Shown here one piece after another: positions 1 through 7,019 of a DNA stretch of 9,649 nucleotides. The stretch spans positions 1 through 9,649 of the forward strand of contig JASHRR010000867.1 in NCBI GenBank assembly GCA_030037185.1, read 5' to 3'. A program made the position numbers and the translations under genes. The notes under the pieces are model-generated. The model ran no database searches and had not been told where the DNA came from. It saw only the letters and a program-made list of their open reading frames with translations. This DNA is from Xanthobacteraceae bacterium. GTDB taxonomy: Bacteria; Pseudomonadota; Alphaproteobacteria; Rhizobiales; Xanthobacteraceae. Each line of letters begins with the position of its first letter. Positions within the stretch are counted from its first letter, which is position 1.

Positions 1-1173
1 AATCACGTGATTGAGGTGACCCATGGTCGCCGGCTCAGGCAGCGTATAGGAGTTCTGGCCGTTGATCAGTACATGCTCCACCCCGATTTCTTTGGCGGCG
101 AGCAGCGCCGACATCAGCACCGCGTGATCCTTGCAGTCGCCATAGCGGTTCTTCAGCACGACGGCGGCGCTGTGGGGCACGACGCGGGTCGCGCCGAGCA
201 CCACGAAGACGTAGCGGACGTTGGTCTTGACCCACGCCGAGATCGCCCGGGCCTGGGCGCGCTTGTCGTTGATGCCGCGCGTGATCTCGTCGGCGAGCCG
301 GGCGATCTCTGGCGTCACCTCGATCGCGTCGCGCGCCGCGTCCCAATAGCTGCGCGCAAGCTCCTCGTAGCTGGCGAAGGTCGAGATGGAGATGCTCGGA
401 TCGCGATCGAGGGGCGAAGTCATGCGATCCTCGGGAGGCAGTGGCGGCCTGCCGCGATAGGTGATGAGATGCTGTGTCTCGGTCCCGTTCGTCGTCGCGA
501 TGTGCTGCATGCCCTCGCCCTGGACCCCGACCTGGAGTGGCAGGCTCGACGGGGCGGTCACCCTCACCGTGGAGTCGGCACGGGAAATATTGCGAGGCAA
601 CGGGATCATCATCTCGAAATGCCCCGCAAAGGTATCGCTGTAAATCGTCTTCCGGCTGGTCAGCACCAGCGTGTCGCCGACCGCAACATCCGGGAAGATG
701 ACTGTGACGACCTTAAGATCGCGCAGAAACACAGCGCCTAGGCCGGTTGCGACGTCGCGGGTGATGACGGTGGTGAGATCGACGGCTACCGTGGTCCCAT
801 TGGCTTTCTCGGTGAAAGCCGAGACGATCTCAAAGCTCTGCATCCCTTCTACGTATTCGATGTTCTGCTGGGCGACCTGCTGCAGTGCCGCGATACCGAG
901 CACCTTGACGCGGCGGATCTCAACATATTCCGCCGTCTTGTCGGCATTGAGCTTGATCGTGCTGTCGAAGGCCACAGTGAACGGAGCTCCGTCCGGGGAT
1001 GGCTGCGCGGCGGGAGTTTGCGCAAGGCCTGCAGCGGCGAACGGCGGAGCGATACAAGCGACGGAAGCGAGCAGCGCCAGGGAAAGAACCCGCACCCGCA
1101 AATTGGAGCTGGGCATCGGTCCCTCTCGTCGCGTAGCCGTGCCAAAGCCACCGATGATCATCTTCCAACGCAT
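1..1173 (-). CDS. DUF3857 / transglutaminase-like secreted protein, partial (3' end outside window)
   Basis: The minus strand is open from an ATG at 1173-1171 to the window edge (391 codons, no stop), so the C-terminus is missing. A short N-terminal stretch is followed by a signal peptide (basic RVR, then a hydrophobic run, about residues 25-50). A beta-rich DUF3857-like region covers about residues 60-250, and a transglutaminase core starts near residue 290. The core shows the family signature YGDCKDHA with the catalytic Cys at residue 347, and LNHV with the probable catalytic His at 389; the third triad residue (Asp) would lie beyond the edge. Proteins of this architecture are exported bacterial proteins of poorly known function; whether they crosslink or cleave is not settled. 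Start: ATG 1173 has GGAGG eight bases upstream, but ATG 1116 has a GAGAGGGA sequence and would put the signal peptide at the very N-terminus. Both are plausible and the second makes better protein sense. A long opposite-strand frame over 7-741 is its shadow. Confidence 0.88.
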   Translation of the reverse strand, partial: MRWKMIIGGFGTATRREGPMPSSNLRVRVLSLALLASVACIAPPFAAAGLAQTPAAQPSPDGAPFTVAFDSTIKLNADKTAEYVEIRRVKVLGIAALQQVAQQNIEYVEGMQSFEIVSAFTEKANGTTVAVDLTTVITRDVATGLGAVFLRDLKVVTVIFPDVAVGDTLVLTSRKTIYSDTFAGHFEMMIPLPRNISRADSTVRVTAPSSLPLQVGVQGEGMQHIATTNGTETQHLITYRGRPPLPPEDRMTSPLDRDPSISISTFASYEELARSYWDAARDAIEVTPEIARLADEITRGINDKRAQARAISAWVKTNVRYVFVVLGATRVVPHSAAVVLKNRYGDCKDHAVLMSALLAAKEIGVEHVLINGQNSYTLPEPATMGHLNHVI

Positions 1174-1737
1174 GTTGTCGGCCTCCGTGTGTCGTTGCCT
1201 TCACTCGCCGAGCAAGCCCAAAAATTCCCTCTTGCTGAACGACCGGGCAATTTCGGCGCTTCAGTCGCAAGAACCCCGCCTCCGCCTGCGTAATCGGGTC
1301 ACCGCAAGCCGGTTTGCGCAGGCGCGAAGTGCGGCTTCGGGCTCTGGCTTGATTGCCGATTTATTCGTACCTGAGGGGGCCAGCGAGGTTCGCTTTCGGC
1401 CGAAATAAATTCCGCAGGCGCGCTTCGCGTCGCCGACCACCCGCCGCTACGACGTGCTCTGATCAACCGAGAGGTCCCTTTGAAGGCCAACTGCCGCTCG
1501 GTGGCCGCGGCCGCCAGCCCACCACGTCTGCTTTCACGGTGAGTTCGCAGGATAACCGGACGTGGCGTGGAGGCGAAGAAAACATCACTAACCCGATTCG
1601 GAAGTTGCGGCGAGTGGGATTGGTATTTTTCTGGATTAGTCCGACAGGCACAGTATGCCGCGGTCTTGTTTCATCAGCCGTAAGGCGGTGTGTCATAACT
1701 TGAGCATCTCCGGCGCAAGCGCGCTGCAATTTTCCGC
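1174..1737. other. Intergenic gap without convincing gene
   Basis: This 564-base stretch lies between the 3' end of the aas-type gene and the 5' end of the DUF3857 gene, both on the minus strand. Short open frames occur on both strands, but none has a clear ribosome binding site combined with a recognisable protein, and their translations are rich in Arg, Pro and Ser as expected for chance frames in GC-rich DNA. It should contain the promoter of the DUF3857 gene near 1180-1300; I could not pick a convincing -35/-10 pair. I found no clear intrinsic terminator downstream of aas. Confidence 0.6.
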
Positions 1738-4700
1738 TCACGCCACCACGTTGGTCTTGTGGGCGAATTGCTGCTGAGCCAGCTTGGTCACGGCGAGGTT
1801 GTCGACCTTGCCGGTGCCAAGCACCGGGATCTTCTCGAGTACCAGGATGTCGCTCGGGATCATCAGATCAGAGGCACCCTTGGACCTTGCGAAACTCTGG
1901 AACGCGGAGCGCGTTGCGGCAGCGCGCTGGGTGAACAGGATGAGCCGTTCGCCCTTGCGCGAATCAGGCACCGTGGCCGCGGCCGACAATGCATCCGGCC
2001 ATAGTTCGGCGGCTAGCATCTCGACCGCTGCGAGCGAGATCATCTCGCCGCCGATCTTGGCGAAGCGCTTGGCGCGCCCCTTGATGGTCACGAACCCCTG
2101 CGCATCGATGGTAACGATGTCGCCGGTGTCGTGCCAGCCCTCGGGCGGTCGCTCGATGACGCCGGGATTTTCTGCCCGCACGTACCCGAGCATCACGTTG
2201 GGGCCGCGCACGAACAAACGGCCGCACTCGGCGAGGCCCGGCACTGGCTCGAGCCGCGCCTCGACACCGGGCATCAGGCGGCCAACCGTCCCGAACTTGT
2301 TGAACATCGGGGTGTTGATTGCGAGCACCGGTGCGGTCTCGGTCACGCCATAGCCTTCCAAGATACGCAGGCCGAATTTTTCCAGGTAGATCCGACGCGT
2401 GGACTCCTTGACCGGCTCCGCTCCGGCCAGGATGTAGCGTAGCGAGCGGAAATCGTAAGAATGGGCCATGCGGGCGTAGCCCGCCAAAAACGTATCAGTG
2501 CCGAACATGATGGTCGCGTTCACCCCGTAGAGGAGTTCGGGCACAGTCCGATAGTGCAGGGGCGAGGGATAGAGATAGACGCGAACGCCAGAGATCAGCG
2601 GCAAGATCAGACCGACGGTCAGCCCAAACGAGTGAAACAGCGGGAGCACGTTGAAGACCTTGTCGCTGCGCCCGAAGTCAATGCGGGCAGCCGCCTGGGC
2701 GGCGTTCGCCAATATGTTGCGATGCGAGAGCACGACGCCCTTCGGCGCTCCCTCCGAGCCGGAGGTGAATAGGATCACGGCCGGATCATCGGGGTTGCGA
2801 TGTACGAGCAGCGTCTTGGCTTGGATCAGGCCACGCAGTTTATCGGCAAGCGCGATCGATTTGCGTAGGTCCTCCAGATAAACGACACTCACGTGGCGGG
2901 CCAGCTGGTCGACGAGCGGACCGAGATTGCCCTTGTCGACGAAGGCGCGCGAGGTCACGACGGTGCCGAGATCAGCGGCCCGACAAGCTGCGAGGATGTT
3001 GGTCGAGCCTGCCGTGAAGTTGATCATCGCAGGCACGCGTCCGGCCGACATCAGGCCAACTACTGTGACGGCCGCTGCGTTGGCATTCGGCAGCATCACT
3101 CCGACCGATTTGCCTTCGGCGGCGTACCGCATGAGTTTGCGGCCGAGGATCGTGGCGCTGACTAATAGGCGCTTGTAGCTGAGCGCGCCGGTCACCGGGT
3201 CTTCAACCGCGATGCGGTGTATGCCGTGGAGCTTCGCCGCCTCGATCACCTCATCAACCACCGTGCGGTTGGTCGAAGTGGTACGGAAGACGAGATCGGA
3301 CATGATTGCGTAGAGCGCCGCGCCCGCCGCCTGGCGGCGATACTTGCCTTTCAGCGTGGGATCGACGGTGAGCTTCACCGGCTCGAGCACCGTCACCGTC
3401 ACCTTGGGAAACCAGCGCGGGCGCACCTGCGCCCTCGACAGCCGGGTGAACGGTGTCCGCTCAAGGCCGGTGATGCGCACCGGTATCACCGTGGCCTCCG
3501 ATTTGTCAGCGATCAGGCCAGCGCCGTCGTACACCTTCATCAGGCTACCGGTGACGGTGATGCGCCCTTCGGGAAAGATCACCAACGGTTCGCCCGCCCT
3601 GACAATGTTGACGAGCGAGCGGATCAGCATCGGCTTGAGCGGGTCGAGTGGCACGGCATGCGCAAACCGCAGGAAAGGCTTCACCCACCACCGCTGCGCC
3701 ATGCCGTGGTCGATGGCGAAGACAGGCGTTCTTTGGAGTAGGGTCGCCGACACAGCTGCGTCGAGGAAGCTCACATGGTTGAGCGCGATGATGATACGGG
3801 GTCCCGCCTTCTCGATATTCTCAAGGCCCTTCACCTCGAGCCGGTAGAAGGCACGAAAGACGATCGAAAGCAGGTCGCGCAGCGCGCTCGTCGGCATGGT
3901 GCGGGCGATCGCAATCGCCACTATCAGGCTCGTGACCCCGACGATGAGAAATAAGGTCGACGGGCTCAAAGCGTACGGCCCGAGCAACGTTTCGCTCTGC
4001 AGCAGCCCGACCAGCACGGTGCCGACTGTCATGAAGCCGGCATTGACTACGTTGCAGGCGGCAATCACTCGGGCGCGGTGATCAGCTCCCGCCCACGCTT
4101 GGACCGCCGCGAACGAGGGAACGATGAAAAGGCCCCCAGAGATCGCGAGCCCGGCGAGATCGATCGCGATGTGCAGCCCATGCGGCGAAGCCAGCGCCGC
4201 AGCGACCCCGATCGGCATGGCGGCCGGTGCCAGCGAATGGGTCGCCCAGCCGAGATCGAGGGCGAATAGGCCGAGCAGAACCGCACCGACGACGGTCGGC
4301 AGCAGGACGATGCGTCCGGCCGACAGCCAAGCGGCGAGCCAGGAGCCGACCCCGATTGCGACAGCGAAAATTGCCAAGAAAAGGGTGCCGACGTTCTCGG
4401 TGCCGTTGAGCACGTTCTTCACGAGCGGCAGCAGCAGCGAGAGCGCCACGGCGCCGACCACCCAGAACCAGCTCGTGACGATGCCGCCCCACCACAACCG
4501 TGAATCCGCCCACAGGTGTTTCAGCAGGTCTGCGGTCGAACTCGCGATGTTCCATCGCACGACAAGGTTGGGGGCGCCTTCGCCAGTGCGTGGGATCATC
4601 AGGCTCGAGACCCAGCACAGCAAAGCGAATGCCATGATCAGGGCGCCGAAGGCCACCGGACTGCCGCCGCCGCGCGCGGTGAAGCTCGCGATCATCGTCC

Positions 4701-5163
4701 CGAGCAGGATCGCCATGAAGGTCGCGGCCTCGACCAGGGCATTGCCGGCCGGAAGATCCTCGCGGGCCAAATGATCGGGCAGGATGCCGTATTTGATCGG
4801 GCCGAATAGCGCGGCGATGATGCCAAACAGCGCCAGCGCGACGAACAGCAGGGGCAGCGAGCGCACCGCGAAACCCGCGATCGCGATGCCGACGACGAAA
4901 ACCTCGACGAGCTTGAGATAACGCGCGATGACTGCCTTATCGAAACGGTCGGCGAGCTGGCCGCCCAGCCCGGAGAGGATGAAGAACGGCGCAATGAAGA
5001 TCGCGAGCGCGAGCGTGTTCAGCGAGGCCGCACCATCGCCACCGATATGGAAGACAATGAGGAACCCCAGCACGTTCTTGAGGAAATTGTCGTTGAACGC
5101 CGAGAAAAACTGGCACCAGAACAGGGGCGCGAAGCGCCGAGACGTCATCAGATGCGTTGACAT
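1738..5163 (-). CDS. aas: Trifunctional LplT-PlsC-Aas: lysophospholipid transporter / acyltransferase / acyl-ACP synthetase
   Basis: This gene encodes 1141 residues. Residues 1 to about 425 form an MFS/LplT-type permease with many membrane segments, beginning with FNDNFLKN after a short N-terminus. Residues about 430-610 are a PlsC/LPLAT acyltransferase with the HX4D box NHVSFLD (His463, Asp468) and FPEGR at 530-534. Residues about 650-1141 are an AMP-forming acyl-activating domain: phosphate loop TSGSEGAPKG at 800-809, GYGVTET at 937-943, HDTGD at 1011-1015, and the C-terminal catalytic Lys in LGTGK at 1119. All key motifs are present, so it should be active. In E. coli LplT flips lysophospholipid inwards and Aas re-acylates it with ATP-activated fatty acid on ACP; here both are one polypeptide, as I recall for many alphaproteobacteria. 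Start: ATG 5163 (GGAAAG eight bases upstream) leads directly into the permease. A TTG at 5283 would add 40 non-family residues and overlap the upstream gene. It is the last gene of the pspA-like/yiaAB cluster, 103 bases after yiaAB. Confidence 0.93.
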   Translation of the reverse strand: MSTHLMTSRRFAPLFWCQFFSAFNDNFLKNVLGFLIVFHIGGDGAASLNTLALAIFIAPFFILSGLGGQLADRFDKAVIARYLKLVEVFVVGIAIAGFAVRSLPLLFVALALFGIIAALFGPIKYGILPDHLAREDLPAGNALVEAATFMAILLGTMIASFTARGGGSPVAFGALIMAFALLCWVSSLMIPRTGEGAPNLVVRWNIASSTADLLKHLWADSRLWWGGIVTSWFWVVGAVALSLLLPLVKNVLNGTENVGTLFLAIFAVAIGVGSWLAAWLSAGRIVLLPTVVGAVLLGLFALDLGWATHSLAPAAMPIGVAAALASPHGLHIAIDLAGLAISGGLFIVPSFAAVQAWAGADHRARVIAACNVVNAGFMTVGTVLVGLLQSETLLGPYALSPSTLFLIVGVTSLIVAIAIARTMPTSALRDLLSIVFRAFYRLEVKGLENIEKAGPRIIIALNHVSFLDAAVSATLLQRTPVFAIDHGMAQRWWVKPFLRFAHAVPLDPLKPMLIRSLVNIVRAGEPLVIFPEGRITVTGSLMKVYDGAGLIADKSEATVIPVRITGLERTPFTRLSRAQVRPRWFPKVTVTVLEPVKLTVDPTLKGKYRRQAAGAALYAIMSDLVFRTTSTNRTVVDEVIEAAKLHGIHRIAVEDPVTGALSYKRLLVSATILGRKLMRYAAEGKSVGVMLPNANAAAVTVVGLMSAGRVPAMINFTAGSTNILAACRAADLGTVVTSRAFVDKGNLGPLVDQLARHVSVVYLEDLRKSIALADKLRGLIQAKTLLVHRNPDDPAVILFTSGSEGAPKGVVLSHRNILANAAQAAARIDFGRSDKVFNVLPLFHSFGLTVGLILPLISGVRVYLYPSPLHYRTVPELLYGVNATIMFGTDTFLAGYARMAHSYDFRSLRYILAGAEPVKESTRRIYLEKFGLRILEGYGVTETAPVLAINTPMFNKFGTVGRLMPGVEARLEPVPGLAECGRLFVRGPNVMLGYVRAENPGVIERPPEGWHDTGDIVTIDAQGFVTIKGRAKRFAKIGGEMISLAAVEMLAAELWPDALSAAATVPDSRKGERLILFTQRAAATRSAFQSFARSKGASDLMIPSDILVLEKIPVLGTGKVDNLAVTKLAQQQFAHKTNVVA

Positions 5164-5222
5164 GGCAGGTGCTTTCCGATCAGCTCCGACGGCTAGCGAC
5201 AGCGGTCGCGGGAAAATCAAGG

Positions 5223-5247
5223 CCTCCGGCCGATCGGCAGCCGGAGG
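5223..5247 (-). terminator. Hairpin between yiaAB and aas (possible weak terminator or attenuator)
   Basis: An exact 8-base inverted repeat, CCTCCGGC with GCCGGAGG, is separated by a 9-base loop. On the minus strand the stem is followed by CCTTGATTTTCCC, a short and interrupted T-tract, so an intrinsic terminator would be leaky. It sits 20 bases after the yiaAB stop codon and 59 bases before the aas start, where partial termination or RNA processing could lower aas expression relative to the two upstream genes. It could also be a chance GC-rich palindrome; function is inferred. Confidence 0.45.
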
Positions 5248-5266
5248 GCAGGCTTCGTGCCGCGCC

Positions 5267-5542
5267 TCACTTGGCGCGGTCAATCTCCATAAGCAGGCGC
5301 TCGGTCTTGGCGTCCTCGATGCGGTTCACCAAGCGGGCGCTTTCGTGCACGTCACGGATCGTCTTTGTGAGCGTGATGCAGGACTGCACGAGCATCGCGA
5401 CCCCCATTGCCAGGTAGCCTTTGATGGCGATGTCGGCTGGCAGAAAGATGATCGCAACTGCAACCATCGCCAGCGAGACGATGAACGAGGCGTAGGTGAA
5501 GGCGATCCAGGTCCAGGAATGCTGTTCGGCATGCGGATTCAT
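5267..5542 (-). CDS. YiaA/YiaB-type two-helix inner membrane protein
   Basis: A 91-residue protein with two hydrophobic segments, about residues 11-35 and 39-58, separated by a short FLPADIAIKG turn, then a charged C-terminal tail of about 30 residues. The segment order, length and the phrase WIAFTYASF match the YiaA/YiaB two-helix family, whose biochemical role is unknown. The start ATG at 5542 has GGAG six bases upstream, a good ribosome binding site; a longer in-frame extension to 5746 would run through the end of the preceding gene and is rejected. It begins 22 bases after the stop of the PspA-like gene, so the two are almost surely co-transcribed. The context suggests a membrane-integrity or envelope-stress role, but that is inference. 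Confidence 0.85.
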   Translation of the reverse strand: MNPHAEQHSWTWIAFTYASFIVSLAMVAVAIIFLPADIAIKGYLAMGVAMLVQSCITLTKTIRDVHESARLVNRIEDAKTERLLMEIDRAK

Positions 5543-5564
5543 GGTGATCTCCGGTTCCGAGGGG

Positions 5565-6263
5565 TCATCCGACGGGGCTCGCCGACGCTCGTTTACGCAA
5601 GCGCTCGAGGACGTCGGCGGTAGTCGGACGGGTGCGTTTTCCGAAGCCCGCCGCTTCGAGGCGGGTCGCGATGGTGTCCGCGGCTGTGCCGGCATCGAGC
5701 AATTCCGCCGACGCGTCGATCGCGGTGTCCTCGGCCTGCCGTTCACGCAGGCAACGCAGCGTCGCCTCAGCGTCAGCTAACGCGCTAGCGCTGCCGAGGC
5801 GGGCTGGCCCGCGGGTTTTCAGCCGGCGCACCGCTTCGGCCGCCTGGGCAATCCGCCGCCCGCGTTCGAGTTCGGCGAGGCGGCGGCCGGCATCAGTTGT
5901 CGTCCTTTTCAGTTGCGCGATCTCCCGCGCGAAGGTTGCGCACTGCTCCCGAATCGCATCCCGGTCGGCTTCCATCATCGCAATGCTCTCCGCTGCCTCC
6001 GAGGCAAGGTCCTCGCGCCCGCCGGCGAGCGCGGCGACGGTGCGTTCCTCCAGGTCGGCGATGCGCGCGAGCGTCGCCTCGAGCCGCTTCCGCTCGGCTT
6101 CGTCATGGGCGATGGCGACCGCCAGCGCCCGCTTGCCGCCCTCGACCGCGCCTGCCGCGTCCCGGATTTGCTGGTCCAAGATCAAGAGGGCGTTGCGGGC
6201 GAGGAGTTCTCCTTCGGCTGCCGTAGCGGCGCCGCGGACGAGTGTAAACATGGTCTTGAACAT
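5565..6263 (-). CDS. PspA/IM30 family protein
   Basis: A 232-residue, almost wholly alpha-helical and highly charged protein. An N-terminal helix (MFKTMFTLVRG) is followed by NALLILDQQIRDA at 24-36, which matches the PspA/IM30 pattern, and then by a long heptad-rich coiled coil to about residue 150. The C-terminal 80 residues are Ala/Arg/Glu-rich. PspA/IM30 proteins bind the inner face of the cytoplasmic membrane, form ESCRT-III-like assemblies and protect stressed bilayers. The length is usual for the family. ATG 6263 has GGAG six bases upstream. It is the first gene of the minus-strand cluster and starts 18 bases from the nearest TGAAC-N3-GTTCA palindrome, which fits control by the divergent TetR gene rather than by the PspF/sigma-54 system known in E. 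coli; I see no sigma-54 promoter here. Confidence 0.85.
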   Translation of the reverse strand: MFKTMFTLVRGAATAAEGELLARNALLILDQQIRDAAGAVEGGKRALAVAIAHDEAERKRLEATLARIADLEERTVAALAGGREDLASEAAESIAMMEADRDAIREQCATFAREIAQLKRTTTDAGRRLAELERGRRIAQAAEAVRRLKTRGPARLGSASALADAEATLRCLRERQAEDTAIDASAELLDAGTAADTIATRLEAAGFGKRTRPTTADVLERLRKRASASPVG

Positions 6264-6280
6264 TCCCGTCTCCGTGGCTA

Positions 6281-6293
6281 TGAACGACGTTCA
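6281..6293. promoter_or_regulatory. Probable TetR operator, copy 1
   Basis: TGAACGACGTTCA is a perfect palindrome of two 5-base arms (TGAAC/GTTCA) around 3 bases. It lies just upstream of the ribosome binding site of the PspA-like gene. It is one of three identical-arm copies in the divergent intergenic region. Binding by the adjacent TetR protein is inferred from position, symmetry and copy number. Confidence 0.78.
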
Positions 6294-6295
6294 CC

Positions 6296-6324
6296 GGTAT
6301 GCCAGAAACATGAACGGCGTTCAA
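6296..6324 (-). promoter_or_regulatory. Candidate promoter of the pspA-like/yiaAB/aas cluster
   Basis: Read on the minus strand, TTGAAC (6324-6319) and CATACC (6301-6296) are separated by exactly 17 bases and could be -35 and -10 boxes of a housekeeping-type promoter. The -35 match is good (TTGA) and the -10 match is weak (three of six). The -35 lies inside operator copy 2 and the start point would fall near copy 1. No equally good pair was found for tetR on the plus strand. Confidence 0.4.
6311..6323. promoter_or_regulatory. Probable TetR operator, copy 2
   Basis: TGAACGGCGTTCA has the same arms as copy 1 and sits 30 bases from it centre to centre, close to three helical turns. On the minus strand it overlaps the candidate -35 element of the PspA-like gene cluster, so a bound repressor would block polymerase directly. 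Confidence 0.78.
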
Positions 6325-6332
6325 GACTTCTT

Positions 6333-6345
6333 TGAACACCGTTCA
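6333..6345. promoter_or_regulatory. Probable TetR operator, copy 3
   Basis: TGAACACCGTTCA lies 22 bases from copy 2 centre to centre, about two helical turns, so all three sites fall on roughly the same face of the DNA. It is 20 bases upstream of the tetR start codon, which fits autoregulation. A single half-site TGAAC follows at 6356-6360, and another at 6257-6261 overlaps the start codon of the PspA-like gene. Confidence 0.78.
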
Positions 6346-6365
6346 CACAATTTCGTGAACGAGCC

Positions 6366-6998
6366 ATGTCAAAGACTGTCGAACGCCGCAAACAACTCAA
6401 AAACGCTCTGATTTCCGCCGCCGAACGGACAATCGAAAATCACGGCCTGGGTGGGCTGAAGGCCAGGGCGCTCGCCTACCGCGTAGGCTGTGCGGTCGGC
6501 GCGATCTACAACGTGGTGACCGACCTCGACGACCTCGTCTTCGAGGTGAATTGCCGCACGCTTGCTGCGCTCAAGCGCCAGCTTGCGGGCGCCGAACAGG
6601 TTTCCGGCGCAGCCGAGGCATCCACCGCAGCCGATCGGCTGGTGCGGCTGGGGACGGCCTATCTCGCCTTCGCGGCCGCCCACACGCTGCGCTGGCGCGC
6701 CCTGTTCGAGCACCGTCCACCGCTCGGAAAGCCTTTGCCCGACCGCTACCTTGAGGAGCAGAGGCAGCTGTTCCGCCTTGTCGAGGAGCCCGTGGGTGAA
6801 CTGCAGCCGCATTTGTCAAGCGAGCGGCGGGCGCTGGTGGCGCGCTCCTTGTTCTCCGCAGTCCATGGGATGGTCATGCTGGGGCTCGAGGAGAAGCTCC
6901 AGACGCTTCCGCTCGAATCGCTGCGAGAGCAGGTTGCTCTCATCGTCTCGACAATCGCCCGCGGCATGCTGGCCGAGACCGCCGACGCTGCCGGATGA
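6366..6998 (+). CDS. TetR/AcrR family transcriptional repressor
   Basis: A 210-residue protein with an N-terminal helix-turn-helix DNA-binding domain at about residues 10-60: ALISAAERTIENHGLGGL, then LKARALAYRVG and the recognition helix around AVGAIYNVV (43-51). The rest is a helical ligand-binding domain; LRWRALFEHRPP (108-119) and AVHGMVMLGL (165-174) resemble the WHG-type C-terminal domain of the family. The ligand is unknown; a fatty acid, acyl-CoA or membrane-active compound would suit the controlled genes, but that is a guess. It is transcribed divergently from the PspA-like/YiaAB/Aas cluster across 102 bases that hold three palindromic operators, so it most likely represses that cluster and itself. 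ATG 6366 follows only a weak ribosome binding site (GAACGAGCC), and a TGAAC half-site lies right there. Confidence 0.92.
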   Translation: MSKTVERRKQLKNALISAAERTIENHGLGGLKARALAYRVGCAVGAIYNVVTDLDDLVFEVNCRTLAALKRQLAGAEQVSGAAEASTAADRLVRLGTAYLAFAAAHTLRWRALFEHRPPLGKPLPDRYLEEQRQLFRLVEEPVGELQPHLSSERRALVARSLFSAVHGMVMLGLEEKLQTLPLESLREQVALIVSTIARGMLAETADAAG

Positions 6999-7019
6999 AC
7001 GACATTCGAAATCGACATA

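Noticed and set aside
7..741. Long plus-strand open frame of 244 codons
   Set aside because: It is antisense to the DUF3857/transglutaminase gene, whose minus-strand frame carries the GDCKDHA motif and a signal peptide; the plus-strand translation is His/Arg/Asp-rich with no recognisable domain.
1299..1741. Short open frames on both strands in the gap left of aas
   Set aside because: They overlap one another, have no clear ribosome binding sites and their translations look like chance frames in GC-rich DNA.
5164..5283. Upstream TTG start for the Aas-type gene
   Set aside because: It would overlap the yiaAB stop, run through a hairpin and add 40 residues unlike an MFS N-terminus; ATG 5163 fits the family.
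5632..6411. Plus-strand frame of 259 codons across the PspA-like gene and the intergenic region
   Set aside because: It is a Ser/Arg/Ala-rich shadow of the coiled-coil gene and would run over the operator array and into tetR.
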